From positions 1-44,245 of the forward strand of contig CAZZEH010000027.1 of the NCBI GenBank assembly GCA_964653095.1: a DNA stretch of 44,245 nt, given 5' to 3'. The notes beneath the pieces are model-generated. The model ran no database searches and was not told the origin of the DNA. It saw only the letters and a list, made by a program, of their open reading frames with translations. The stretch's first letter is position 1. Every line of letters starts with the position of its first letter. Made by a program: the position numbers and the translations under genes. Below are positions 9,355 through 18,771 of the stretch, piece after piece. This DNA comes from JAMLHH01 sp964653095 (GTDB taxonomy: Bacteria > Bacteroidota > Bacteroidia > Chitinophagales > JADIYW01).

Positions 9355-10439
9355 TGGAACAGGAGAAGATAAAATTTTCTGTGTCAGTGCCTGAAGACAG
9401 GCAAAAGCTCGTAACAGCTATAAAAGATATAATGGAAGAAAATTCTTCTCACAATTTAGATACTTTCAGTTACAATTCGTGGAAATGGCAGTATTTGGAT
9501 TTACCTACCGGAAGAGCAGACGTTTTTATCGGGAAAAATAATCAAGATGAAATTTTGTCTTATTACCATGTTCCTTATTATAAAGGTAAATGGAATGGCA
9601 GTACAACTCTATACGCCATGGTCCAGGATGTAGCTGTCAGCGCGAAACTAAGAGGACAAGGTATTTTCAGGCAGATTGCAACCTTCGCAAATGAATATAT
9701 TGACAATCTCGATATAAAATTAATATACACTTTCCCTAATCACAGGAGCATACATACTTTTCTTAAATATAACGGATATAGCCATCTAAATTTAATGCAT
9801 GCTTATGTCCTTCCTTTTAATCTGACTCAGATTATTCGCTCAAAAATCAAACTGTTAGGGCTTGAATATCTGCTCTCAGCGATTTTCAATATCTTTTACC
9901 GTTTTTTTTCATTGACCAAATTCAAGAATGCAGTGGTAACAGAGGAAAAAGAGATTACAAATGAAATGGTGGATATTTACGGGGAGTTTTCGACTACTTT
10001 TGACTTTGGTCTTATAAAAGATAAAGAATATCTGCAGTGGCGCTTTTTGAATAAACCACAACAAGAAATCAGAATCTTTTCTATCAGAGACTCGGAGGAT
10101 AGATTAAAAGCAGTCGTTTTTTTAAAAAAAGATACGATTAAGGGTATTCCGTGTTTGTTACTTATGGACTATGCATATTCGAAAAATGGACGAGAATATT
10201 TTCTTCAGCTTATTTCTGCATTGAGAAATCAAGGCAAGAAATATTTTGATAATAAAATAGGGCTGATGTTTACTTCTATGAATTCTTCTGTTGAATCCAG
10301 TCTGCATAAGTGCGGCTTTATAAGATTACCTCAACGAATTAATCCTCGACCATTAAATCTTTTAATAAGAAGCCAGAGCCTTGAAGCAAAAGATAAGAGC
10401 AGGTGGAATATTACTTTATGTGATTGGGATGTATTTTAA
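9354..10439 (+). CDS. GNAT-family acyltransferase of the glycan operon
   Basis: A 361-residue protein with a GNAT domain. The segment VSAKLRGQGIFRQIATFA (about residues 94-111) is the acetyl-CoA pyrophosphate-binding motif A (RGxGxF form), preceded by the beta strand AMVQDVAV. A second region (about residues 200-340) looks like another GNAT-like half. It probably acylates an amino sugar or modifies the glycan made by the neighbouring enzymes; the substrate cannot be read from the sequence. The start codon overlaps the deacetylase stop and a glycosyltransferase follows nine bases after its stop. Confidence 0.75.
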   Translation: MEQEKIKFSVSVPEDRQKLVTAIKDIMEENSSHNLDTFSYNSWKWQYLDLPTGRADVFIGKNNQDEILSYYHVPYYKGKWNGSTTLYAMVQDVAVSAKLRGQGIFRQIATFANEYIDNLDIKLIYTFPNHRSIHTFLKYNGYSHLNLMHAYVLPFNLTQIIRSKIKLLGLEYLLSAIFNIFYRFFSLTKFKNAVVTEEKEITNEMVDIYGEFSTTFDFGLIKDKEYLQWRFLNKPQQEIRIFSIRDSEDRLKAVVFLKKDTIKGIPCLLLMDYAYSKNGREYFLQLISALRNQGKKYFDNKIGLMFTSMNSSVESSLHKCGFIRLPQRINPRPLNLLIRSQSLEAKDKSRWNITLCDWDVF

Positions 10440-10448
10440 TAGTTTTAG

Positions 10449-11663
10449 ATGGAAATCAGAGTTCTTAGAATTATAAACAGGTTAGTTATTGGAGGACCTG
10501 CTTACAACGTTTCTTATTTATCCAAATATATGAACCCGGAATTTAAAACTATTCTGATTTCAGGTTCTAAAGATGAGGGAGAAGAAGATTCGGACTTTAT
10601 TCCTAAGAAGATGGGAATAGAGCCTGTATATATTCAAGATATGCAGAAAAGTCTGATTAAGCCGTGGAAAGATCGTAAAGCATATAAAGAGCTGACTAAG
10701 ATAATCCAGGATTTCAAACCGCATATTGTACATACACATGCTGCAAAAGCCGGATTCATAGGTAGGTTGGCTGCCATACAAAACAAGGTACCGATAATTC
10801 TTCATACGTTCCACGGGCATTATTTCCATTCTTATTTTCATCCGGTTAAGACTCGTATCTTACTTCAGATAGAGCGTTACCTTTCCTCAAAGACAGATGG
10901 AATAATTGCAATAAGTCCTGAGCAGCACAAAGAACTATCCATGGTTTATAAAGTAGATAAGCCTTCAAAAGTTTATGAAATACCTCTGGGATTTGATTTG
11001 GATAGGTTTGCGGTGGATAAAGAAGACAGAAGAGAGAAATTTAGAAATGAATTCAATTTAAGCAGGGATACAGTTGCTGTCGGAATTATAGGAAGAATGG
11101 TACCCATCAAAAATCATTCACTGTATAGTAGAACTATACCGTTTATCCTGAAAAATACAGCTAAGAAAGTGAAGTTTTTTTATATTGGAGATGGTGAATT
11201 AAGAAAAGAAATAGAGGAGGAGCTAAGGAGAATACAAGTGAATTTTACAGATGAAAAAGAAAAAGACTTCTCGAAGCCAGTTGTGTTCACCTCCTGGCGG
11301 AAGGATATGGAAAATGTGTATGCAGGCATGGATATCATTGCTTTGACATCATTGAATGAAGGTACTCCAGTCAGTCTGATAGAGGCACAGGCAGCAGAGA
11401 AGTGCATAGTGGCAACAGATGTAGGTGGAGTCCAATTTGTTGTACAGCAAAACAAATCAGCTTTCCTTGTACCCAGCAATAATTTACAGGCTTTTAAAGA
11501 AAAACTGTATCTGCTGATAGAAGATAAAGGTTTGAGAGACAAAATGGGGAAAGCAGGAAGGAATTATGTGATAGATAAGTTTTCCTATAAACAGTTGGTT
11601 TTTAATATGAGTGAGCTTTACAACAGACTGTTAAAAAGCAAAGGAATATTACCTTCAAGGTAA
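10449..11663 (+). CDS. Glycosyltransferase family 4
   Basis: A 404-residue GT-B fold enzyme. The N-terminus RIINRLVIGGPAYNVSYL is the acceptor-side glycine-rich loop. HTHAAKAGFIGRLAA (about residue 95) is typical of GT4. GIIGRMVPIKNH begins the donor-binding half, and EGTPVSLIEAQAA carries the E-x7-E nucleotide-sugar motif. It would add one sugar to a lipid-linked oligosaccharide on the cytoplasmic side. It is third in the operon after the deacetylase and acyltransferase. The donor sugar cannot be inferred. Confidence 0.9.
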   Translation: MEIRVLRIINRLVIGGPAYNVSYLSKYMNPEFKTILISGSKDEGEEDSDFIPKKMGIEPVYIQDMQKSLIKPWKDRKAYKELTKIIQDFKPHIVHTHAAKAGFIGRLAAIQNKVPIILHTFHGHYFHSYFHPVKTRILLQIERYLSSKTDGIIAISPEQHKELSMVYKVDKPSKVYEIPLGFDLDRFAVDKEDRREKFRNEFNLSRDTVAVGIIGRMVPIKNHSLYSRTIPFILKNTAKKVKFFYIGDGELRKEIEEELRRIQVNFTDEKEKDFSKPVVFTSWRKDMENVYAGMDIIALTSLNEGTPVSLIEAQAAEKCIVATDVGGVQFVVQQNKSAFLVPSNNLQAFKEKLYLLIEDKGLRDKMGKAGRNYVIDKFSYKQLVFNMSELYNRLLKSKGILPSR

Positions 11664-11821
11664 GCTATGTCGTAGTGTCTCAGATAATAATCTGTAAAAC
11701 TGTCTTTAAATATAAATTCTGTCTTATTGGGAATTGTTTTATCCTGCCATCCAGATGAAGATTACGCAGTAATTAATTATAAGCTTATCCTACAAATGAG
11801 GTATTCTCATCCCACTTAATA

Positions 11822-13015
11822 ATGAATTCTGTAATTTTTGTAAAATATTTACTTATTTTACATCAAAGACTTGATAGTCAGTATATGTTTGACAGCCCGT
11901 TTTTGAATATTATTGCATCTGCCTTGCTCGCATTTGGGATAGTATTTTATATAATTCCCAGCATCATAAATATTGCCAGGATAAAAAACCTATACGACAC
12001 TGAGAATGGCAGAAAGTCTCATATAGGCTCCATTCCAAACTTAGGCGGTGTAGCCATTTTTGGAGCTTTTATTATTACTTACGGGATTTTTGGAGATTTT
12101 ACAGAGCCAACAGTAAAGTATATTCTGTCCGCTCTCAGTTTTGTGTTTATGATTGGAGCCAAAGACGATATAGTAGAACTGACTCCCAGCAAAAAGTTTT
12201 TAGGACAAATCATAGCAGCGTCAATAGTAGTCGTACTTGGAGGTATTCGACTGACAAGTTTTTACGGGCTTTTCGGAATTAGTCAGCTTCCTGAAGTGGT
12301 CAGCATTTTGTTCTCTGTAATTACAGTAGTATTTATAATTAATGCTTTCAATTTAGTAGATGGTGTGAATTGGTTAGCAGGAGGTTTGGCGTTAGTAGTA
12401 ACCGGAACTTTCGGTGCCTGGTTTTTTATCCACGGCTATATGGATTACGCAGTGATGAGTGCATGTGTGCTTGGAGCAGTGCTGGCTTTTATGAAATACA
12501 ATTACACTCCTGCCAAGATATTTTTGGGAGACTCAGGAAGTCTTTCAATAGGATTACTAATGGCGGCGATGGCATTATTATTTATTGAAGAAAGCAGTAT
12601 CGTTTTAAGGTCTCAGACAACATTACCTTTTCATGTGATATCGGGACCGGCTATAGCAGTAGCCGTACTCATTATTCCCATTTTTGATACATTTAAAGTA
12701 TTTACTGCCAGAATACTGAAAGGAAGATCGCCTTTTTCACCGGATAAAACTCATCACCATCATAAGTTATTGGATTTGGGATTTTCTCATGTTCAGGCCA
12801 GTGTGATCCTCATTACTGTAAATGTAGGTTTTATTATATTTACTTTTAAAATGCAGCATTTAAGAAATGCAATTCTAATTCCTTTGATTTTTCTTATAGC
12901 TTTTCTGCTTTCTTCATTCCTATATATGCTGAAGCCCTCATCTAAAAAAATATCGAATTCATCAGACAAGCATATTACCGGAACAAAGATAGAGATGAAA
13001 AATTTTCACTCTTAG
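11822..13015 (+). CDS. Polyprenyl-phosphate sugar-1-phosphate transferase (WecA/MraY family)
   Basis: A 397-residue polytopic membrane enzyme that starts lipid-linked glycan synthesis by moving a HexNAc-1-phosphate onto undecaprenyl phosphate. Seen motifs are MIGAKDDIVELTPSKKF (Asp-Asp Mg site), NAFNLVDGVNWLAGG, KIFLGDSGSLSIG, and a His-rich loop KTHHHHKLLDLG characteristic of WecA-like rather than MraY enzymes. About ten membrane helices are evident. An internal ATG at 11885 would remove 21 residues and gives a more typical N-terminus, so the start is uncertain. It follows the GT4 gene after 158 bases and probably initiates the glycan built by that operon. Confidence 0.88.
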   Translation: MNSVIFVKYLLILHQRLDSQYMFDSPFLNIIASALLAFGIVFYIIPSIINIARIKNLYDTENGRKSHIGSIPNLGGVAIFGAFIITYGIFGDFTEPTVKYILSALSFVFMIGAKDDIVELTPSKKFLGQIIAASIVVVLGGIRLTSFYGLFGISQLPEVVSILFSVITVVFIINAFNLVDGVNWLAGGLALVVTGTFGAWFFIHGYMDYAVMSACVLGAVLAFMKYNYTPAKIFLGDSGSLSIGLLMAAMALLFIEESSIVLRSQTTLPFHVISGPAIAVAVLIIPIFDTFKVFTARILKGRSPFSPDKTHHHHKLLDLGFSHVQASVILITVNVGFIIFTFKMQHLRNAILIPLIFLIAFLLSSFLYMLKPSSKKISNSSDKHITGTKIEMKNFHS

Positions 13016-13125
13016 AATTTGTATCGTTTTGTATATCTGATTGTGTTTTCTAAATAAATGATAAAAGAGAAAGTTAGGCAGAAGCTGAATTGTTTTTGTC
13101 TGTGTGAAAACAGTATATTTAGTTT

Positions 13126-14385
13126 ATGCAAAAAATATTAATTCTGCTGTTATTGATTCTGCTTGGCTGTCCTAAATCTAAGGCAGCTTATACATTAATC
13201 CCGATGGACGAAGTGCAGACCAATCATCTGAAGGCCTACGGCATTGCATATTGGGCATTGGAGAAAGGAGTAGATGTGGACTGGCTTCTAAATTACAGAG
13301 GCGGGAGTTTTGCTATAAAGTCCCATGCAGAGATAGAGCGGGAATGTAGTATCAGAGGTATAAAATATGAAACAGTTGCAGATGCGGCAATGCTGAATAT
13401 TTTGGATGAAATTGCCCGCCCGGATGTAAATATGGATGCAGTTCGATTGGAAAAAGCTCCAAAAATTGCAGTATATAGTCCGCCCAGCATGCTTCCCTGG
13501 GACGATGCCGTAACATTGGTACTCACTTATGCAGAAATTCCATACACAATCGTTTATGATACTGAAATTTTAGAAGATGAATTGGTTCTTTATGACTGGC
13601 TGCATCTGCACCATGAAGACTTTACAGGCCAATATGGGAAATTTTATGCAGCTTACAGAAATGCGGATTGGTATATCAAACAACAAAAAGAAGCAGAAGA
13701 GTTGGCTCATAAACATGGTTTTGATAAGGTGTCAAAAGAAAAATTGGCGGTTGCAAAAAAAATTAAAGAATATGTAGTCGGCGGAGGTTTTATGTTTGCA
13801 ATGTGTTCGGCGACAGATACGTATGATATTGCCTTAGCTGCCGAAAACACAGATATTTGTCATCAGGTTTTTGACGGAGATCCAATGGATCCTCAGGCAC
13901 AGGAGAAATTAGATTATTCCAAGACTTTTGCGTTTGAAAACTTTAGGATTGTAAAAAACCTGATGGAATATGAAGTGTCGGATATAAATGTCCTGCCTCA
14001 AAGACCCATGCCCGAAAAATTAGATTATTTCAGTTTGTTTGAATTTTCCGCAAAATGGGACCCCGTGCCGACTATGCTTACCCAAAATCATACCCGTCTT
14101 GTAAAAGGTTTTATGGGACAGACTACTGCATTTAAAAAAAGAGTGATTAAGAAAGATGTGTTAATTTTAGGAGATAATAAATCTGCCGACGAAGCCCGGT
14201 ATATACACGGGGAAATAGGAAAAGGAACATGGACTTTTTACGGCGGACATGACCCCGAAGCATACAGGCATTTGGTCGGAGACCCGCCTACGGACTTAAA
14301 TCTGCATCCAAATTCACCCGGCTACAGGCTCATTCTGAATAATATTCTTTTTCCGGCAGCGAGAAAAAAAGAAAGAAAAACCTAA
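13126..14385 (+). CDS. Conserved exported Bacteroidota protein of unknown function (often labelled asparagine synthetase B)
   Basis: A 419-residue protein with a hydrophobic N-terminus. LILLGC resembles a lipobox, so it may be a lipoprotein. From memory, this family is strongly conserved in Bacteroidota and is often named asparagine synthetase B, but no N-terminal Cys nucleophile or ATP-pyrophosphatase PP-loop is visible, so I do not accept that name. Notable segments are PPSMLPWDDAVTLVL, YDWLHLHHEDFTGQYGKF, a glycine-rich turn GGGFMFAMCSATD (a Cys in a nucleophile-elbow-like position), and GKGTWTFYGGHDPEAY near the C-terminus. An amidotransferase- or ThuA-like fold is a reasonable guess. A possible TATATTTA -7 box lies about 15 bases upstream. 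A GT2 gene follows 33 bases downstream. Confidence 0.7.
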   Translation: MQKILILLLLILLGCPKSKAAYTLIPMDEVQTNHLKAYGIAYWALEKGVDVDWLLNYRGGSFAIKSHAEIERECSIRGIKYETVADAAMLNILDEIARPDVNMDAVRLEKAPKIAVYSPPSMLPWDDAVTLVLTYAEIPYTIVYDTEILEDELVLYDWLHLHHEDFTGQYGKFYAAYRNADWYIKQQKEAEELAHKHGFDKVSKEKLAVAKKIKEYVVGGGFMFAMCSATDTYDIALAAENTDICHQVFDGDPMDPQAQEKLDYSKTFAFENFRIVKNLMEYEVSDINVLPQRPMPEKLDYFSLFEFSAKWDPVPTMLTQNHTRLVKGFMGQTTAFKKRVIKKDVLILGDNKSADEARYIHGEIGKGTWTFYGGHDPEAYRHLVGDPPTDLNLHPNSPGYRLILNNILFPAARKKERKT

Positions 14386-14418
14386 GCGGCTCCTATTTAA
14401 AAATAACAATTAAATACA

Positions 14419-15564
14419 ATGGTTTTTTATCTCTGCCTTTGCCTGTTTCTGACCCTGTTTTATTTAGTAATGATGTCTTTGTACAGATATTATTGGGTAC
14501 AAACCGAAGAGTTTCAAATAGAAGAAACCGAAATGACACTTCCCACTGTTACTGTGGTGATACCTGCCAGAAACGAAGCAGAAAATATTGGGGCTTTACT
14601 GCAGGATTTGATAAATCAAAATTATCCCAAAAATCTTTTGGAAATTATTGTTGTAGATGACCATTCGGATGATGATACCGTCCGCATTGCAGAAAGTTTT
14701 TCAGAAGAACAGGTCAAAGTCCTCCAATTGAGTCAAATTCTTACCGGTACAGAAGTAAAAAATGCCTATAAGAAGAAAGCTATCGAAATAGGAGTACAAT
14801 GCTCCGAAAGCGAGCTGATAATAACTACGGATGGCGACTGCAGAGTTCCCCGGGAATGGGTGCGGACAATGGTAGGCATCAAAAATAAAAGTCATGCTAA
14901 GTTGCTGACCGGAGCAGTAATTATGAGAGGGACTAATACCGCTTTTAGAAAATTTCAGTCTTTGGACTTTTTGGGAATGATGGGGATTACGGCAGCCATG
15001 CTGAAAATGAGAATCTACAACATGGCCAACGGTGCTAATCTGCTCTATGAAAAAAAAGCTTTTGAAGAAGTTGGAGGATTTAAAGGGATTGATCATCTGT
15101 CCTCCGGAGACGATATGCTGCTCATGCACAAAATTGCAGCGAAACACAATGGGGAAGTAGCTTATGCCAAACATCCTCAGGCGGTAGTTTACACTCAAAC
15201 TGAATCTACATTAAGTGCATTTTTACAGCAACGTTTCAGATGGACTGCCAAATCCAAAGATTATCAGGATAAGAAAATGACCTGGATTTTGGGGTTTGTG
15301 TTTTTATTTGTTTTCTCTCTGCTGGCCAATGCTTTCGGAGCTTTATTTTCCATGGCAATATTTAAACTGTTCCTTTTCCAGTTATCCGTAAAAATTGTTG
15401 TGGATTACAGGCTTCTCAAAAGCACATCCGCATATTACAGTAAAGGAGAATTGATGCATTCTTTTCCGCTGAGTCAGGTATTTCATATACTCTATATTGT
15501 TTTTGTAGGAAGTTTCGGCAATATCCTCAACTTTGAGTGGAAAGGCAGAAAACAAAAGAAATAA
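14419..15564 (+). CDS. Membrane glycosyltransferase family 2
   Basis: A 381-residue processive-type GT2. One N-terminal membrane helix (residues 1-24) is followed by the GT-A domain with VTVVIPARNEAENI, EIIVVDDHSDDDT, the metal site TDGDCRVP, the GDDMLL acceptor motif and QQRFRW (QxxRW). Two or three further membrane helices follow from about residue 290. The substrate is unknown; such enzymes make or modify surface polysaccharides or glycolipids. It lies 33 bases after the preceding exported-protein gene, so they may share a transcript. Confidence 0.85.
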   Translation: MVFYLCLCLFLTLFYLVMMSLYRYYWVQTEEFQIEETEMTLPTVTVVIPARNEAENIGALLQDLINQNYPKNLLEIIVVDDHSDDDTVRIAESFSEEQVKVLQLSQILTGTEVKNAYKKKAIEIGVQCSESELIITTDGDCRVPREWVRTMVGIKNKSHAKLLTGAVIMRGTNTAFRKFQSLDFLGMMGITAAMLKMRIYNMANGANLLYEKKAFEEVGGFKGIDHLSSGDDMLLMHKIAAKHNGEVAYAKHPQAVVYTQTESTLSAFLQQRFRWTAKSKDYQDKKMTWILGFVFLFVFSLLANAFGALFSMAIFKLFLFQLSVKIVVDYRLLKSTSAYYSKGELMHSFPLSQVFHILYIVFVGSFGNILNFEWKGRKQKK

Positions 15565-15682
15565 AAAGTTACGGGGAATTCTTCGGAAAGGATCGTTTCG
15601 AAAACGTCTAAGTATATACTATGCTTGTAATATTTTTAACTGAGAGGATCATGTACTAAAAAACATCTTTCATCTACCAAAA

Positions 15683-16480
15683 ATGACTAATTTTACCTCA
15701 ATGGCCTCAAGTTTTGAGTATATAAAGTTGACACTGCCGCACGGTAAGAAAGCGTTTTTCGCATCAGATTTTCATTTGGGTGCACCTGACACACAAGAAA
15801 GCAGGGCAAGAGAGAAAAAGTTAGTGCAGTGGCTGAAATCTATTCGCACGGAAGCGGGAGCTTTATTTCTTGTGGGAGATTTGTTTGACTTTTGGTTTGA
15901 ATACAAGCAGGTTGTACCTAAAGGATTTACAAGATTTTTTGCAGAAATAAGTAAATTTTCTGACGAGAATATTCCGGTATATGTTTTTACAGGCAATCAT
16001 GACATCTGGATGTTTGATTATTTACAGGATGAGACTGCTGTGAAAATTTTTAGAGAGTCCGTGATTTTTGATTTAAACGGTAAAAGATTTTTTGTGGGTC
16101 ATGGAGATGGACTGGGCCCCGGAGATTACAAGTTTAAGCTTCTAAAAAAGATTTTTACTTTTCGTCCGTTTCAGTTCCTATTCCGTTGGCTGCATCCGGA
16201 TATTGGTGTGCAATTAGCAAAAATATGGTCTAATCTGAGCCGGACCGACCCCAAAAAGGAAGTATTTATGGGTGAAGATAAAGAACGTCTGATTGTTTTT
16301 GCCAAAGAGCAGCTCACAGTAAACCCTGCGAATTATTATATTTTTGGTCATCGGCACTTACCTTTGGAAATTACACTCACCAACGAAGCAAAATATTTCA
16401 ATTTGGGAGACTGGCTTTATAATTACACTTACCTGGAATATGATGGCATAAAAATTGTCCTAAAGAGATATCAAGGATGA
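15683..16480 (+). CDS. lpxH: UDP-2,3-diacylglucosamine pyrophosphatase-like metallophosphoesterase (LpxH family)
   Basis: A 265-residue calcineurin-like phosphoesterase. Metal-binding motifs appear in order: FFASDFHLGAP (DxH), LVGDLFDFWFEY (GD), FTGNHDIWM (GNHD), VGHGDGLGPGDYKFK and FGHRHLPLE (GHRH). The HGDGLGPGDYKFK block is typical of Bacteroidota LpxH. It would hydrolyse UDP-2,3-diacylglucosamine to lipid X, the fourth step of lipid A synthesis, at the inner membrane. Two in-frame ATGs (15683 and 15701) are possible; a TAATTTTA sequence between them favours the second if it is a promoter box. Its stop overlaps the next start (ATGA). Confidence 0.85.
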   Translation: MTNFTSMASSFEYIKLTLPHGKKAFFASDFHLGAPDTQESRAREKKLVQWLKSIRTEAGALFLVGDLFDFWFEYKQVVPKGFTRFFAEISKFSDENIPVYVFTGNHDIWMFDYLQDETAVKIFRESVIFDLNGKRFFVGHGDGLGPGDYKFKLLKKIFTFRPFQFLFRWLHPDIGVQLAKIWSNLSRTDPKKEVFMGEDKERLIVFAKEQLTVNPANYYIFGHRHLPLEITLTNEAKYFNLGDWLYNYTYLEYDGIKIVLKRYQG

Positions 16481-17268
16481 AATGGGTCTGGACATATCTT
16501 TTTCTGATGTGCGTGTATTCCGTAAAAGGTCAGGATGCTCAACACGGTAAAATCGTAGCTGAAAATGTATGGTCGGCTGCGATAGATCCGCTTCAGGAAA
16601 TTTACTATATCAATAAAAATAAGCAGTTAGTCAAGATTTCTGAAATTCAGGACAGAGAATACAGCTATTCCAACCTGATGATAGATGAGAACACTTATAT
16701 AGATGTTCAAAATTCATTTAAAATAGCTCTGTTTAAAAAAAATGTAGGTGATTTTTTGATTTTAGATAACCGGCTAAATCTTACTGCGAAATCTAATCTT
16801 TTTGATTTGGGATATTTTGGAGTTACTGCTTTGACCGTTTCAGCAGATAACAAAAATATTTGGCTGTTTGATGAAAACATACAAAGACTGATAAAAATTG
16901 ACCAACAATTTAGGGAAGTATATAGAAGTGATAATCTCACACAGTCCCTGAGCCAAAGTATTCGTCCGAAACAGATTATTGAAAAAACAAACAAGCTGTA
17001 TCTTTTAGACAATGAAAAAGGAATTTTTGTTTTTGATAATGTAGGAAATTATATCAAAACATATCCCGTCATGCAGGCAGACAGAATATGGATTATCAAC
17101 GACAAGCTTTATTTTTCCAGAGGCGGTAAAATCTGGTGGTACAACCCCTTACTCTTTGAAGAGGTATCTCAATATGCAATAGAAGATTTTACTTTAGCCG
17201 ATTTATGCAAAGATTTTATTCTTGCTATCTCTCCGGCCGGAGTACTCTTTCAGTTTAATTGGAAATAA
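16477..17268 (+). CDS. Small exported beta-propeller-like protein, unknown function
   Basis: A 263-residue protein with a signal peptide (residues 1-18, MKWVWTYLFLMCVYSVKG). The mature part has regularly spaced strands with aromatic or Asp turns (EIYYINKNKQLVKI, NIWLFDENIQRLIKI, KLYLLDNEKGIFVFD, KLYFSRGGKIWWYN), which suggest an incomplete propeller of four to six short blades. Its ATG overlaps the lpxH stop by four bases, so it is translationally coupled to lpxH. Only three bases separate its stop from the stop of the convergent amidase gene. I do not recognise a named family. Confidence 0.7.
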   Translation: MKWVWTYLFLMCVYSVKGQDAQHGKIVAENVWSAAIDPLQEIYYINKNKQLVKISEIQDREYSYSNLMIDENTYIDVQNSFKIALFKKNVGDFLILDNRLNLTAKSNLFDLGYFGVTALTVSADNKNIWLFDENIQRLIKIDQQFREVYRSDNLTQSLSQSIRPKQIIEKTNKLYLLDNEKGIFVFDNVGNYIKTYPVMQADRIWIINDKLYFSRGGKIWWYNPLLFEEVSQYAIEDFTLADLCKDFILAISPAGVLFQFNWK

Positions 17269-17271
17269 CAC

Positions 17272-18755
17272 TTACAAAGGCGGCCTTTTATCTTTCCAGG
17301 GCTGTGCCTGTTCCAATTGGGCTGCAAGTCGGAACAAAGTAGCTTCATCACCCATTTTGGCTGTAAACATACTTCCTACGGGCAACCCACTTTGTGTCCA
17401 ATGCAGAGGAACACTCATGGATGGCTGTCCGGTCATATTGGCTATTGGAGTAAATGGGATATATCCTAAAGTTCTTTTAGCAATTGTATCCACAATGGGA
17501 GAACTCTTCAGCATTGGAATTACGCCTAAACTTATACCGGTTTTTAAAGCAAACTCTTCGGATGCACTGACTTGCAGGGCTCCGGTTTTTATTGGCGGAG
17601 TTGCCATAGTAGGACATAGCCATAAATCGTAGGTTTGATGAATTTCTCCAAATTTTCGGGAAACCACATTCCATTGTTTTCGGGAATAGGCAAAATCTCT
17701 TGCAGAGAATGCTCTTCCCAGTTCATTCAGCAACCATGTGGTCAGTTCGACTTCATTTTTTTGGATTTTCTTCCCTCTCATTTCGCCCAAAATGTCCAGG
17801 TCTGCCGCTATATCCGCCATCAGCATAAAAAATACTTTTGTCAATGTGGCTTCTTCGTATGGCAAGGGGATTTCTTCCACTTCATGTCCTAATGAAATGA
17901 GAATTTCTACGGTTTTTTCGATAGCAGTAATACATTCTCCGTTTACTTTACCCCCAAACGGGTGATCGGTACTAAAAGCAATTTTGAGCTTGCCGGGATT
18001 AGTTTGAGTCTCGGATAAAAAAGGTTTCTCCGGTCTTTGAAACACAAAAGGGTCTCCAGGATGTGCGCCAAGGAGTGCATCCAGCAGTGCGGCACTGTCC
18101 CGAACTGTTCTGGATAATGCAAAAGAAGAGACCAATCCGCTCCAGGCTTCTCCGCTCATGGGACCCAGACTGATACGTCCTCTACTCGGTTTGATACCAA
18201 AAACACCGCAGGCAGAAGCCGGAATACGAATAGAACCTCCACCATCTCCTGCTGCTGCTATTGGTAAAATGCCTGCTGCAACTGCCGCTCCTGATCCCCC
18301 GCTGCTGCCTCCCGGACTATATTCCAAATTCCAGGGATTTTTAGTTACTCCGTTGGCCTTCGGTTCTGTATAAGGCGTAATACCAAGCTCAGGAGTGTTT
18401 GTTTTTCCAAAAATAATTAATCCTATGTCTTTCATCTTTTTGACCATAAAGCTGTCTTTATTCGGGATGTAGTTTTTCAAAGCCATAGAGCCATGAGACA
18501 TAGGTACATCCTTAAGATAAAATTCAAGGTCTTTCAGTAAAAAAGGAACTCCGGCAAACGGATGATCCGGAAGAGGCTGCTGAACTTTTTTCTCGCCCGT
18601 TCATACAGAGGATAGTTAATAGCAAAAATCTTATCATTTACCGCCTGAGCTCTCGAAATCGCTGCTTCCAGAACCTCTTCGGCAGATACTTCCTTTTTTT
18701 TAATCAGAGCTGCTAATCCCAATGCATCGTACTGACTGTAAGAATTATAATCCAT
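17272..18755 (-). pseudogene. Amidase-signature hydrolase split by a -1 frameshift
   Basis: The minus strand encodes an amidase-signature enzyme of about 494 residues in two frames. The first frame runs from ATG at 18755 for 73 codons and stops at 18534. The remainder lies in the -1 frame, where an alignment-like join RKKVQQPLPDHPFAGVPFL restores a normal amidase N-terminal half. The catalytic Lys (in PFLLKDLEFY, codon at 18532-18534) is in the second frame before its first ATG (18501), so a product started there would lack it. The Ser signature YSPGGSSGGSGAAVAAG is intact, and no second lesion is seen. The break sits exactly at AAAAAAG (18585-18591). It could be a real loss, a homopolymer sequencing error, or programmed frameshifting. 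The gene follows the M28 peptidase by 16 bases. Confidence 0.8.
18585..18591 (-). other. A AAA AAG heptamer at the amidase frame break
   Basis: In the zero frame the codons read AGA AAA AAG TTC, so the run forms the canonical slippery heptamer A AAA AAG in the correct phase. A -1 slip yields AAA AAA then GTT CAG CAG, exactly the frame that continues the amidase. A possible stem (TTCCGG with CCGGAG, 12-base loop) begins 12 bases downstream. One added A in the run would repair the frame equally well. Confidence 0.6.
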
Positions 18756-18771
18756 AGGTGTGTGTTGTTGT

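Noticed and set aside
8548..13015. Exosortase/PEP-CTERM system
   Set aside because: The deacetylase resembles that subfamily, but no exosortase or PEP-CTERM protein is visible in the window.
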